A DNA stretch of 64,000 bases from Varroa destructor. Taxonomy: Eukaryota > Arthropoda > Arachnida > Mesostigmata > Varroidae. Under the pieces are notes generated by a model. The model was not told the origin of the DNA and made no database searches. It saw only the letters and a list, made by a program, of their open reading frames with translations. This document shows positions 1 through 13,683 of the stretch, piece after piece (the first letter of the stretch is position 1; every line of letters begins with the position of its first letter). A program made the position numbers and the translations under genes. The stretch spans positions 23,528,330 through 23,592,329 of the forward strand of contig NW_019211459.1 in NCBI RefSeq assembly GCF_002443255.2. Direction: 5' to 3'.

Positions 1-3000
1 CAGCTGAAACGAGCAATGTCTTCTGTAAGAACAGGTGGGGTGTTTTCGAGATTACTAGATACGGAGCTACTTGTTAACCAGCCATTCTACTCCAGGGCAG
101 AACTGGAAAACTTAGTACCCTTAAATACAGATGTTTTTCTGTTTGGAAAATCCTCTTACAGTAAAAGCCACTGACTAATAACTCCGGAAAGCCGGTCAAC
201 TCCAAACGCCGAAATGGGATTAGCATAAATGCCAGGGCTGGAATCACGTGCAATACGGGCCTATTGGTGGCACAAAAAATACCTAACGTGCTCTATTAGT
301 AAATATCTTTAAAGAGATAGCAATAATGCAAGTTCTGATCACTTTGACTCTCGGGTCAGCCAGCGCGGCTTGAATTTCTGCATAAGGCAATTTAACGGAA
401 ACTTTAAGAGGACATTTGAAATGAGCGGCATGTCGTCTTCATATCGTCGTGCAACATTGCAATGTACGATGTTTCCGAGGACTGGTTAGATGCACCAAGG
501 TCTTCTAACGCTGTACCTTAAGCGAATATCAGAAGAACTTTAACCAAATGCAACAAGGATCGATTTGGGTTTTATCCCTGACTTTCAATCATCCAAATCG
601 AAGACTTGTCTCTATCACTAGAAATGGGAGATATTTAGACAAACCTGCTTGGCTATTGTCCTTTTACTATAACAGCCCACTTTTGTTTCGTCTCGTGCAA
701 GCCATTTTTAAAAATCAAGGTCTCTTTTTTGCGAAATATGTTAACATATGGATTTTAATAACCACAGTATCACACATTAGGCGTAGATGACCTAATATAG
801 TATACATTTATTTAAAACTCCTCTTATTAAAATACTCGTCATTTTGTCAGAAATAAATCAACATATTTGGCAAATGCTATTGTTAAATCTCAACTGACAA
901 CAGGCCCTAAAGGCTTTTATTCACAAAGAGATCCGGTTAGTACAATCAGTTGGCTCGTACAATCCAACAACTTCCAATGGATTTCAACTTTAGCAACTCC
1001 CTCCATGTCCAGATATATGCCACTATGCTCATACCGATGTCTAAAGCTGCCAGTTTAGAAGATGCCCTAAACTTGGCACGTCTGCATCTTCTATACTCAT
1101 AGGACAGCCCTAGTCGCTGTCCGCTAGCGCCTGAGAACCACGACAATGCCGCAATGGTAACGTCAAGGTGCAAACGATTTCGTCCGCCAAGCGCGTAAAT
1201 CGTTCCGAGCGATGCTCTTTCAAAATATGGTACAACCTCACGCCAGAGAATCAAGAATCAGGTCATCCAGGAGAATGATCGGAGCGACCAGACCAACCCA
1301 ACCACGTTCAATCAGGAGAGCAACCCGCGAGCCAGTGGTGCGTGTTGCGATAACGCCTAGCCAAATGATTGCTAGAGCCGGTGTCTGGTTCAGACATCGC
1401 TAGGTGAGCTAATGCAAGTAAGTCTCATGCCTTACCCCTACAAACTAGATAGGAGGAACAGAATCTGGTGCTCCCACTACTATGGGGAAACAGGTCTTAT
1501 ATTGGACTAGGCGTTCAGCCACAAACCCCATCCTCTTCGCCGCAGAGTTTATGAAGACATGATGATTCGGGAAGAGAGTACGTAGCTAGATATTAAAGAC
1601 GGTATTAAATAATACCTACTTAGCAGGTGACTAATCCTTATAACATACGCTAGCTGTTTTTACCTCAATATAGGACAACAGAGTATTAGCTCTTCCTAGG
1701 AAAAAACTATTTTTTCTAATAAAACATGATGTTCTTTTTGGAACCGGCATAACAAGCAAAATATGGGCTCGCCCGGCAGGCAATTCTTGTGACAATCAAC
1801 CATTCAGTATCACTGCTGAGCAACCATAGAGGAGACCGTTGATGAGAGGAAACTGCGCGTTACTACTCCACACTTCGATCCCGTTTTACCAGGTCAGCAC
1901 GTAAACTCTGTCAGTTTGTGTGGTCCACCACTAAACCACGTTGTGCACGACGCTCCAACGTATCTTGATACCGTCGTTCTATCCCGCCGCTTTGCCACAC
2001 CAGTTGAAAGAGTGCACGGAAAGTGTGGTTAGTCTCGCACAAAACCTGTGGTAAGCAAGCAGGCTTTCTGTCCGGCTTCTCACTACATAGTTACACAAAG
2101 ATATCGCTATGCCAAATATTTCGTTGTTCTCCATCGGCATGGCCGAGACGAGGCATAGCTTCGGAGCGGAGCACGCACCATGCAGTGCATGCAGGCACGC
2201 GCATACCATTATCGAAGTCGCAGGAGCGACCCACTGGGCACTAGCACAGCGTTGTCCTACCGGCAGAAATCTGGTTGCGAGGCTGGCCAATGGGCGTCGG
2301 CAAACGAAAAACCGCACCGAGGTAGGACAACGTTAGGGACGGGTGCAGTTCTAACGTGCAAGCTTGTCGGCAGGCAGGAACCGCGCCGCCTGAAACAAGA
2401 TAGCCTGCACAAGCAACACCAACAACGACGACTGTCTGAGGCCACAGTTTACCGCTTGGTCTGCGACGGTCCTGTAGCTTTCATGCTTTAACAGCAGGAG
2501 AGCAAAGTAACTTTAGCAAGTTGCCGCCCGAAGCCAAACGATGCAAGCGTTCTACGAATACCTCTCACGACTGAAGTCTCCCGTAAGAGTTCACCAGTGA
2601 AGTAGAGGTGGTATGTGAGTAGGGTATTAACGTGAGACCTTCGGTGAGAATTTGCTAGCATGTGCTTTACAGAATTTCGAAATGTGCTATATGATGAATA
2701 CGTATTACAGTAGCTATCTTGTAGTTTATATCAAATGAACCGGGTAAGACGGCCCATGAAGATGTTGGATGTGAGTCGTATTCAGTGTTTTTCTTTTTGA
2801 TGCAGTATCCAGTTCTAATTAGTGTTAGAGGGCGTAGGACATACATATACAAACGTGCTTGGGAACGCATGACATGATTTGTCTGCGTAGCATGCTCAAA
2901 TCGATGACAAACAACACTGCCGTAAGAACCCCTGAATAATGCCAGCGTCAATTGTTTCGCATATCAAAAACCTAACTGAAACTTTGTGTAACAAAGTATT

Positions 3001-6000
3001 TACAAGCATACGCTATGCCACTGGTAATTTCTTTAAAAAAAAAGTCGGTGCAGAGCTAATGATCGCAAGACTTTGCCGCTATATTTCAGGCAGTTACCAG
3101 GTCCAAAAATAGTTGGTGTCTAGGCACTTTAACTATGTAACCTTTAGGAAGTTTGTAATCCAGCATAAAAAAAAAAACACCTTTTGTTTACGAAGCCAAC
3201 ACTGCGAAGAATAACCAACAATGTTATCGATTCTACTATATCTTGATACACAGAGGCACTCGAGCTCTGATCCACCTTTGACTCTCTTCCCCTTTTCCTA
3301 GCCTTCGTATAACCGCCTGGTCTCAGTACAGCCAACGCAGCTACCATTGCACTACTGAAACTCTTAGGTATTATCGAGATGGACGTATTATACTTTGCAT
3401 TCTGTCTAGGCTGTAATATCTATCCGCTGAGAATGACAAACGTAACTTTAGAAATAAGTATAGCTTTATTTTAAATTTTCATATAGTTGAAAGCTGACTG
3501 ATTAATTATGAACTTTGATTAGATCTATCGAAACTTGCCTTTTTTTCATTCTAGTAAATAGAGTCGTCCAATATCTTCTTACCCACACGTGAATCTAATA
3601 TCTAAAACAGAAAACAATAATAAGGCAATACTATATAACTACTATTCAAAATGAAGTATTTTCCATCAGGGAGCAATTGATCGCACTCTAATTACAGAAC
3701 TGTATAACACATATTTACGTTTTGCGTCTTATTATATAGCAGAACCCATAACATCATGGACCCGACGATAAATCAAGACAGACTGAACCGCTTGCCGTTA
3801 TAGTGTCGAATGATGCTTGGCAATGCTCCCTAATACGACACGATACCTATTGTTACATGCTGATACAGATATCTGTGCATAGTTGTTCAGAGAAGCCCCT
3901 CATCCAGCGCTATTGTTGTCATGCTACAAGCTGATACGGTAAGCCGTACGCGCAAATGCCTAGGTGCTTCCAGTTCGCGCAGCGACGTCCAGTATCAATG
4001 AACCCGTACTCGTCTGTCGTATCCGACATTACGTGATCATTCAATCCATTCGAGTGTTTCAGTTCTCAAGCTCATACCCTTTATGTAGTAACGTTCGTAG
4101 TACTACTTCCCTGATTCATTTTACCTGTTCGCAAACACGATACTCCGTCCCTCCAAGTGTTCCAGGCCCATTGATTGCTCGTGGACTCAGCTGCAGCACT
4201 GGCGGTGATAGCAACTGTCAGGCTGTTTTCGCCAGGAAAACAACGATCAATAATATTACTAGTAAATAAATAGGTAATAAAGGTGGAAACCAAAGTGGTA
4301 GACGGTTTTAGCGAACCGAACAAATACGATAGCTACAACGCTACCCGCAACACACATCATTCTACAAAACAATCTGCCCGAGCGTGAGTCGGATCGGACG
4401 TTCAACGTAGCAACAAACACAAGAGATCTAAAAACTGTATTGGCAGAAGTGGCGGGGATGGTTTTCGACGATTGGCGATGCTCTTTCAACCTTTTTCACT
4501 TCATGCCCTCAAACCCTCGATGCTCCATAGAGCTTGCGTGTTCAAGAGCGTGGTACACCGCTGTTGTTCTTCGTTGCTGCTTAGCGTAAAATATAGGGAC
4601 GACAAATGGGCGATTAGCAGACGAACGTAGGGAACACGGAAAGAGAGGGCAACAAACAAAAGACGATGAGTAAACGGCTGAATAAGGGTATTCAGAGCCA
4701 CCATACCGCCGAACGCAAATATATTCGAACAAGACGATAGGCAGACGTGGACGACGATAAAATGGAGAACAGGAAACTATATTAAGGGAGTGGCTATACG
4801 TGTAGGGTATCAGAGCAAGCAAGTTGAACGGATTGAGTAGGCACTTTTTTCTAATTACACTACCCTTCATATTATGCCGCTGTTGTTCAAAATAGTAACC
4901 CACCGCGAAACACGCTAAAGTTAGCTATGATAAACATAGACGATTCGGGACGATTTTTTCTCTTCGAAAAAAGAGGCGTCGTACGATACTCTTTCAGATA
5001 AGGAGGGCGGGGACGCACAATTGTGGGTCCAAAGAAGGAAAAAAATGGTTAAATAGTACAGGCGGCTATTGACGACGGTTTTGAGAGCTGGACTACATGG
5101 TGGAAGGTGGCAGTAGTACAAAGCATAGAATGGCGCGGCTTAATGTCCGCTTTCCAACATGGTCGGCCCTAGCAGCGTCTTTAAATCACATTGACGAGCG
5201 ATCAATAGGTCGGACGACACCGTATCAAAAAGAGAAAAAAAAAACAATCATCCAGGGCTAGCTATTTAAATTAGTTCCCGCGATCGAGCATTATAGGGAC
5301 ATGTGAGCTTGATTTAGACTTTGAAAACGGGCCTTTGTCATCGTGCTGGGGGTCAGTCGTCCGAAGCAATGCCTAGTACGAGAGAGTATACCCAAGCCAG
5401 ATTAACACACAACCGCTTTTCGCTAAGTGTTATTACCATAGGCCCTTTATTTCAAAACGATTATAATGTAGTTCCGGTTGAAATACGTAGTGCATAGATA
5501 AGCTCTAAAATGAAGCTCAAATGAAGGGCCGGTTGCAACTCGAAACAGTATCTCATTGTTAAAAACCTGAAATCTGAAACAAACATGGGTGTTCAAGGTA
5601 GGGTATGATGTAAAAAACCATTGTTATTTTTACTATATTTACCATCTCTGCGTAATTATATATTAGAATAATAGAACTGCATATTCTGAAGTTTGAAGGT
5701 TTATGGTGCCGCCTTATTTTTCGTACGTTCCGTGCCCGTTTAAGCACACAGGAGTAGCTCCTTGTTCGCTCTGGTCGAGATGACGGTTTTACACAAAGTG
5801 TATTGCAACTATTTTTTTTAAATTTCAACTGTTAAGCCAGCCATTAAGTGAAATCCCAAGTAATCATATAGGAAAATCACCTTAACCACCTGCAGCTTTA
5901 TCCGTTCCAAACGAGCAAACTATTAAAATCACGGATGGGATGCATTTCAGAGACAGAAATCACTAATTAACAGCCTCATGAAGGGACAGCAGATAGCCGA

Positions 6001-6849
6001 GCAAGCGTGTCAAGACAAACTAAACATTTACATCATTCCCTCGAATACTAAGTAGCTACAATATTATCATATACGCAGATAGGCCACTCCGTCGACCGCT
6101 TTTTGTTTTTATCACGTTGGCATCGGTCTATCAACCCCTTTATTTCACTGTAACGTATCTCACGTATATCTTTGCCTATCCGGTGCAACCCTGCACCTTC
6201 ACGCTACCTGCTAGCGTGCTAAAGGCAAGCATCGGTGTGCCATGAACGCTAGGAAGCCCAGCGTCGGCTTCATGTTCTGAAATCCATCAAATCTATAATC
6301 TTGCCGCTGTTTAGTCGGAAAGAGAAACACGAATCGAGTCCTTGCGTTCAGATAACGCTACCAAACGAACAGCCCTTCTGGCTATTCTGATCAAACATCA
6401 TTACTATGCGATCACACTGTTTTTACCAACGGGATCATTAGGAGTAAACCTTAGTAATAATAATTATCAGATTATCAGAAATCGAAGCTTTTTCACAACA
6501 CATATTAATCAGTTCTCACCGTACAGCATCGGTTACGTGATACCCGCAAATAGTCGGTGGGTGAAGACAAATTTGTTGACAGTTCTAGAGCGACAGTTTC
6601 CTTTGCTGAGTCTGACGGTATTCCTACTAATACAAGCTACGCTAACCGTGAGAATCAGACATACGGATCCCGTTTGTTGAAACTGGATTGCTGCTTTCTG
6701 ACTGGCCTCTCTGAGTAATCGGATACGAAAAGGCACCTGCTGACTGACCGTAACAGACATATTCACGTATTCCGTCGCTCTAGAGCTCGTATCAATCTGT
6801 TATCGCTTACCCTGGACCACTTTTCCTCCGGTATTGACTAACGCTATTT
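1..6849. other. Unassigned sequence, no gene recognised
   Basis: Mixed-composition sequence with many short open frames on both strands, none with a recognisable motif or splice context. The segment 1979-2491 is open in several frames at once and is GC-richer than its surroundings. I see no RNA gene, long repeat or transposon terminus. It may be intergenic or a 5' part of the zfh1 regulatory region. Confidence 0.4.
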
Positions 6850-6939
6850 GTGATTTCCCCGAAATATGTCTATTACGAATATGTGTCGTGCCAATACACG
6901 GACCTAGAAGCCTATGGACACAGAAGCTTTGAGTTGCCA

Positions 6940-6972
6940 ATGGATTCTCAGCGTAGCTCTCTTGCTAGCCAG
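6940..6972 (+). other. Possible short first coding exon (weak)
   Basis: An ATG opens MDSQRSSLASQ and the reading runs straight into a CAG|GTGAGC donor, leaving in phase 0. The frame stays open upstream for another 90 bases. There is no homology; it is listed only as a candidate 5' exon for zfh1. Confidence 0.12.
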
Positions 6973-7358
6973 GTGAGCTGTCAGATTACGGTCCCCGCCG
7001 CTTTTTACCGTTCCATCAACAAGCCGCAATCTTTGAAGTCATAAGGATATGTCTCACATACTCGCTATGTTCTGTCTAAATCAAAGTAATTTTATTTACG
7101 TAATCTTATTCCTCAATCTCGTTAATCTTTTATTAGCAGATTACCAATCTGCTCTATTTGACAGATACACTGCTCAACTCTGCACTACACTTACGAACAC
7201 TAGAAGGCATTCGGCCGTTCTTCCTCGGCAACAGCTTCGCACAGCCTGTCGGCCAACAGTTTACAACCAACTAGTAGCGTTTTATGTACATCCTCGGCAT
7301 ACCGAGCGCCGTGCGACGAGGAATCGCCCTGAGGCACATCACCCTCCCTCATTTCTCG

Positions 7359-7392
<34 letters not shown>
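7359..7392 (+). repeat. (CTG)n microsatellite
   Basis: About eleven CTG units. In one frame it gives a poly-Cys/poly-Leu run in a short ORF, which I treat as non-coding. Confidence 0.95.
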
Positions 7393-7395
<3 letters not shown>

Positions 7396-8133
7396 CTTCA
7401 GCCCTCCCTCAGACAGGCAGACTCCTGGCAGGATGTCTTTCCTCAACCCTCACTCACCACAGGTTCCGGAGCCCTTTCCACCTTTATGGGTCCGTGTTTA
7501 GGTCCTCTTTTTGGAGAGCACCCCATCCAGCGCCCCCCATGGACTCAGCTCCCACTACGAGTGGCGCCGGTGTGGAGCACGGTATTCATCGTGTAGTCTA
7601 GTGTGGTTGCCGCTTGCCTCTTCTTTTAGAGGCATCCACAGCAGCTGCAGGAGCAACATAGGACAGGCTTCTTCACCGCGCGCACTCCTCGTGGGGCGCA
7701 CGTCACACTCGCCAAACCAGCGGTCAGCTTGTTGACTGATTCTTCGGGCAGCGACCAGGTGGCAGTAGCGTACAGAGGATCGAGCATAGCGCATCACACG
7801 GCGCTCCACAGCATACTCCACATAGTCAGGAGAAGCTGAAACAGTAGTAGCAGCAGCGACGGCACGGTACCTTACAGAGGAAAATTGGGAGAGGGTGGAG
7901 GACTACGACGCCGATCACTGCTAGCTAGTCTAATCGTGACGGTGGTGTTAGTGGACGGATTGAGGACAGAATAAACGTGCAGCTGGTGCTCGGTTCAGGG
8001 CTATCGTCGCGTGCGATGACGGCAAGAAGGTGCACAGGGTCTTGAGGGAAAGGGACACGAACGCGACGGTGGAATACCGCAAGCGCCGAACTACGCGCCG
8101 TCAACGCGCTGCTCCACTTAGCCACATAGAGGA

Positions 8134-8160
<27 letters not shown>
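8134..8160 (+). repeat. (AC)n microsatellite
   Basis: 27 bases of perfect AC alternation in the GC-rich 5' block. Confidence 0.95.
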
Positions 8161-8164
<4 letters not shown>

Positions 8165-8880
8165 CGAAAAGCAGTGGTAAACGAAAGGAAACGGTAAGCT
8201 TAAAGGGAAGACGAGAAATAATAGGTGGGGAGTTTTTTTGGTAATGTATAGTGTTGCAAAGTGTGATGAACGTCTTCTTTTTGGTGGAGCAAATGGCACG
8301 AGAAGCAGAAAACTTGCCACCTTAAGAAGAGAAAAGAGCAGAGAAATTGAGCAAGATGTAGTGTACTAGAAGGAGGGAGACGAACGTAAAGATGAAGTTC
8401 GCACCACCGAGAAAAGTACGGGAATACGCTCCGATCGAGCTGGTGGTGATGTCAAAGCAACCAGCGGAAAAGCCTCTGTCAATCGACATCGCGTTCTGGC
8501 CGCCCCGTTACCGTCTGCCGGTCTAACTAATAGGTACATACGAAGGAACGACAAGGTCTAGTTGTGCACCAGTTTTACTCGGTTGTTCAGTACGGTTCCC
8601 TTTGACTGGTTACCGTAGCACGTCCTCAGCGTCCTCCACGAAGCAGCTACTAATGCTGCCGAGCTTCATCGAATAAGTTCGTGGAGCTCGATAACGACCA
8701 CCACCGAGGGAAAGGGCATCAGAAGCTAAAGCGGACGCATGCTGAATGTCCCTGGCGAAGGTCTCCTCTTGCCAAGGGGAAGAAAATAAGGCGCGGCGGC
8801 CCGGTGCTGCCCTGCCGTACTGCGTCGGCACCGTCTGGCCTGTTTGGTCGGTCCTTGGCAGCGGTGCGCTCTGGACTATA

Positions 8881-9024
8881 ATGGTAGCAGCGCTGTATTC
8901 GCTCCCCCTCCCGTCCGCCGTTGTACCACCTATAGAGGAGGTGGTCCTCTCAAACCGGATAGGAGGATCGAGGTGGGAGAGAGGAGCTGGAGGCGCACGG
9001 GGCGGGAAGTACCGGAGTGCGCCG
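8881..9024 (+). other. Candidate GC-rich 5' coding exon (48 codons)
   Basis: An ATG with A at -3 and G at +4 opens 48 codons (MVAALYSLPLPSAVV start, GGKYRSAP end), leading in phase 0 into a GTGAGT donor. The frame is also open upstream to an ATG at 8746. In GC-rich sequence such frames arise by chance, and no relative is recognised. Phase 0 would fit the alternative acceptor at 37003 of the first finger exon but not the one at 36995. Confidence 0.15.
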
Positions 9025-9201
9025 GTGAGTGTCTGTGTGCGTGCGTTTGTATATGTATGTGTGTGCATGTTTGTCTGTGTAGCAGGAGCTTACTTTCTAA
9101 TCGTCGTGCGGTGCGCGCGTGGTCGGCCGGTCGCTCTCTCGATCGGTGGGTCGCGAACATCGCTTGTCCATAGCGATAGCGGCGGTGGGTAGGGGACGGG
9201 C

Positions 9202-9236
9202 GCAGCCGCGGCCGCTGCCGCAGCGGCCGCGGCTGC
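9202..9236. repeat. Perfect GC-only inverted repeat (hairpin)
   Basis: Two 16-base arms (9202-9217 and 9221-9236) are exact reverse complements around a CCG loop. Each arm contains a NotI octamer, GCGGCCGC. If transcribed it would form an extremely stable stem in the presumed 5' leader; in DNA it could extrude as a cruciform. Confidence 0.9.
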
Positions 9237-10035
9237 AACCCGAAATAGCGCTCCCATTTTCTGTGAGAGTTTGAACGAGAGAAAAGAGCACCCGGTGCGC
9301 TGCTGCTGTTGTTGCTGCAGAAAACCGGTGCTGCCTTTTCCACGGATAGTTCGGAACGTTCCGGCAGCCAGCTGCTCTTTAGATCAAACCTTGGCAAGAA
9401 GGCAGGCTGTTCGCCCGCGTTAGCCTGTCTCGTGGTCCTCGTGCGGCGACGGGCGACGTAAAGACTGCCGCCACTGGCTTTGCTTAAGTCTATGCTTGTT
9501 CCGTGTCCGAGAATGGAAGAACACACCGGAGTGTAAGAGCGTATGGAAAAAAGAGAAGGAACGAACACGGGAAGAAAGACAGTATACGGAGAGCGTACAT
9601 AGGATGACCCGGTCATACGCAGACAAGAAGTAAGGAACAGACAGGCGAACTAAGAGAGACCCATGTCCTTACCCGTATCCGCAACAGCCCTGACTCGACT
9701 GGCCAGCCATCAAGACAGGCAGTCGGCCAGGCCACATTCGAGTTTGCCAAGCAACGTAGTACTACTGACAGCAGCCGCTCTAGCAGTCGTAACGGTGCTC
9801 TCGTAAGCAGCTCTCAGTAGTGGACGACCCACCGCGGCCAGTAGGGGGAGCTGCGTGGAGGAGAGGTTGTATCCGTGCTTTCTTTCTCTCGCTTGGTCTG
9901 CCTGCGGGAGCAGGCGAGTAAATGCGGAGAGCACTGGCGAGTGAGCCAGCGAACTGGCAGCTAAAGCTGCCAGCAGCGGCGGAGAGCACCGTGTACCTTG
10001 GCCGCACCCGCGACTGCTGCTGTGTCGGTGAGCAC

Positions 10036-10053
10036 CAGCAGCAGCAGCAGCAG
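10036..10053 (+). repeat. (CAG)6 microsatellite
   Basis: Six perfect CAG units in a region with many other CAG and GCAGC copies. Confidence 0.9.
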
Positions 10054-13000
10054 ATCACGGCGGTGGCTGGCACCACTACAGCAGCCGCAGAGCACAGAGC
10101 TTAGTCAGTCAGTTCCTCGCGGCGTCGTCTAGGGAGCGCACGTCGCGCAGGAAAAGGAAGGGAGTTGCTCAGACGAGCACAGGAGCAGCAGCTAGGCGCA
10201 CAGGAGGGCACCAAGCGCTCTGAGAAAACCCTGAGCCACAGAGGCCAGAGCAAAAGAACCGACAGGCGCGCGCTCACAGTCTCTCACTCTTTCGCGAACA
10301 TCCTGGGCACAGCCCTCGCACAGGAGGCCTCAGGAGGAGGCAGCAGATCGGAGAGACGGTACCACGGTTGCTCTCCGCTGCCTGTGCCCTCACCTCTCTT
10401 CAGATCTTCGTGTGGAGGCAGGAACGGAGGTGGTCGTCCGGCCGCACAACGAAGGCTAAGTTCATAGTCGAGTACGACGGCGAGGACGAACGCCAGCACT
10501 GGGTCAGTCCGTATGCGTGCGCCTGTGTCAATGTTAACACTAGTCCGCTCACCAAAGTCGTCGGTGAACCACTTCGACTAGTTGCGTGGTCAGTGGCGCA
10601 AGGAGAAAGTTGTGCTGCTGCATAAGTTATTCAAGTTGGTAGAAAAAGGTGTCAAGTTGGTTACGGGTACAACTCAACACTGAGTTCGTTCGTATTGCCG
10701 TATGCGCGCAAGTTATACGCGAAGTGTTACGAAGTTGATGTCAACGGCTATTGATGTTGCTGTAATAGTAGGTAACTTGAATCTGCTGGTTTCAATGTCA
10801 AAGTCCAACCGAGCGGCCGCAACGTTAAATTGTTCAGTTGTCCATGTCCTTAGTTGATTAATTGTGCAAATTATGAAGTGATTCCTGTTGTTGACTAGTG
10901 GTAGGTTTTGTGATTTCCATCAAACACGGTGTCAAGAGGTGCACTCTGAATAGGTCAATGGTTAAGAAGACGTCATCTGCACCGAACGTCAAGTGAATAC
11001 CATATACGAAAAAAAAATACGCCATCGAATTGTGTGTTGATGTGTTAAAGCGACAAGGTGTTACCTTCTTCTTGTTGCCAAGAAGACACAGTGGACACGG
11101 GTCGATTTCAATATTGAATAGTGAGTTGAGCTAGAGCCTCATGTGTTCCAGCGTCACCTCGCATACCACTCTTGAGTGCAACGCTCTGTCTTACTGATCC
11201 TGGAGCAGCTGCAGTGGGCAGCTGGCGGCTAGCCAACACGGCCCAGCTACAACACTTCCTGGCAGGTAAGTAACGATGCAAAACGGGGGGTGACAGTCTC
11301 ATCCAGATTTCTTCAGAGTGTCTTTCATCATGATTTTCATGAAGTGGTTCATCTGTGTGCGTTGGGGGTGGGGGGGGGTACTGTGTTGATTTACAGTAGT
11401 CATTAGTATTAGATGGGTGCTAAAGTCAACGGAATAAGTGCGTCGAAGACAAACGCACCCCAAGGCACTGATGCGAGTTCATGTCCTACGAATGTCATTA
11501 TGTGAATTGATGTCCTGCAGCTGCTGACAAGAGCTGAACGCTGCAGTAGCAACATACCCCAATCACCTGACGAGGCGTTTACCTAATTGTGTTCATCAGG
11601 AGCACTAGACAGGTAAATAGGAACGACGAACGTACTGGGGAGCAAATACTTCAAAATATAATAGCACAGCCGCAACTGACTTTGTTAAACAATTCCAAGT
11701 GGTAGGATTTTTCTAAACTAAGGCTCGCTACCATTGTTTATCTCTAACAATATCATGTACCGTGTACAGTTTACTTTATACGTATTTCATATAGGCGCCT
11801 TTCCTGTGACAAGAAATGATGGCCAGTAGTATTTCCCACTATTTTGAAAGAGTATGGAAAAATCGACATTAACTGCTGAGACTAACCTATGGTTTTTCAT
11901 GGTAAATCAGTACCAATAAATATTTACTCTCGATATTTTTTTCGAGATTTACATTATCTCTGAAAACCAAATGCAAGCCCAACGTCACTTTTCGAGAAAG
12001 CGACAGCGCATTCAAAGCCTCACCTACCGCTAACTCCGACCTGATCAGAAGCCAGGGCGCAACTAGGTTAAGGCGGTTCGATGGATCTCCTCTGAGAGAC
12101 ACATTCTCGGGGGCAGGTGGTATTTCCGAGCGTGCAACGTGGTGGGGTGAGGCAGTGAAAAGGAAAGGACAACCGTTTACCTCTCTAAGGAAAGGCGACA
12201 TGGGGCAGGTAGTGAGGGCAATAGCCTGCAGCACAAGTCATCTTTGTATGCAGAACTGGCTCAGTGAGCAAGTTAAAAAAAAAAAAAAAAGAAAGCAGGA
12301 TCTTACTAACTCCAAACGAGGGCTCGGGCGAATCCCGCTGCTATCACCGCTTGATTGATGAGACCTGTTATTGAGGAGACAATGCAGCGATGAACGCAAA
12401 TGGTAGTACAATTTAGTTATAACGGCAAATCGTGAACAAGAAAACGTGTTGGGCCAAAAATTGCCAGATTCTTTTTTGCAACCCTGTTGTTTGGCAGAAG
12501 TGCCTGTTACATATGTCCGCTAGAAGAGAGAATGAAGTTTGCTGTTACAGACCACTGCCCCTCTCCTGCCCCGTATCCGCAAAGCAACGATCCGTGGTCG
12601 AACTTAAGCACAAGGTAGATTACTAACTCTCACCAAGGTTGAGCCCAACGTTTGTAATCGTCATAGACAATTGATGTAATATCGCAGGTGCCGCAGATAA
12701 ATTGCGTTGACATACTCTCCAATATCTACACAGATATTAGCAGATAGTGACCGGCTCTATCGCCCGAAGTCCCACTACACCTAGGTCAATAAAAGTAACA
12801 CAGCCCTGCACCAATCAATTTCTACATTGAAGAGAAGATTCCAAGCACTTGTTCGTACAGTAACAAATAGAGAGAAGCATCAAAAGATATTAAAAAAAAA
12901 ATTCGATCTATCTGACCTAACACTAGTTTGCGCATCCTCATATATGCAGCAGTCTTCAGTGCCGCTTTTTGCAACGGTTGCCAATTACGTTTTTTACATA

Positions 13001-13683
13001 CGTCGATATTCCGTCAGTCAGTCAGTCAGCCTCCCTACAGCAGACATCCTCGGTGCCCACATATGCATTGTGCTATAGTGCATATTGTGGAATATACAAC
13101 CGGATCAGATCTACGACCAGTCATCAATTGGCATTGCCTAGTTCAGGCTCGGCTCTAGTTATACCTTTATACCCCTGATTATTTGCGTTGTCGCTACTAC
13201 GTCCTCAGTCGACGACGGGCGGCGACAACTTTTGTTATTGCCACCACCGTCTATGCAGACGCTGCTGTGTATTCGAGGTGGATGTAATGCTGACGTTCGT
13301 CGAGCTTACAGAGGCCGGTGTTTGTGCGGCCGTGTGATAAACACTAAGCGAGCTAGAGAGATTGAAAGAGGCCGCACCGACTGTATACCAGTAGACGCAG
13401 TCAGACCTGCGCCATCGTTAAGATTCTGATCCGATCGCAACAGCAACAACAATCACGACCACAACAACGACTGGGCTGGTAACGCCAACGTCGACGGCAA
13501 CAACCGAATGACGGTGCGATACTCGCCAGGTCTACCCAGCCGTGTGCTCGTTTGTCGATGAGTGTTGAACCTGTGCTCCGCGTCTGAGGCAGTACCTCCT
13601 GGAACAGCGACGAAGTTCGCCGGCGTGCGGCAGTGGCCTGGCTTTAGATTTGCGAATGTTGATGCTGTGGCTGAACTCCATGT

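Larger units (their letters stand above)
7300..11265 (+). promoter_or_regulatory. GC/CpG-rich block, probable promoter and 5' exon region of zfh1
   Basis: A marked GC- and CpG-rich stretch with CTG/CAG, AC and TG repeats and a perfect GC hairpin at 9202-9236. It ends with a full-consensus donor, GGCAG|GTAAGTAA, at 11266. The segment before that donor is not open from any ATG, so it would be a 5' UTR exon if used. A second candidate donor, CCG|GTGAGT at 9025, ends an open frame from a good-context ATG at 8881. Assignment to zfh1 rests on strand and on being the only CpG-rich block with such donors upstream. No TATA box or initiator was identified. Confidence 0.35.

Noticed and set aside
1979..2491. 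Several overlapping open frames on both strands
   Set aside because: Simultaneous openness in many frames reflects local GC content; none shows a motif.
7284..7601. Open frame with a poly-Cys run
   Set aside because: The run is the (CTG)n repeat read out of phase; flanking residues match nothing and the frame has no splice support.
8930..9616. 228-codon open frame on the minus strand
   Set aside because: It is long only because the region is GC-rich, it crosses the TG repeat and the palindrome (His-Thr and Arg-Pro runs), and no family is recognisable.
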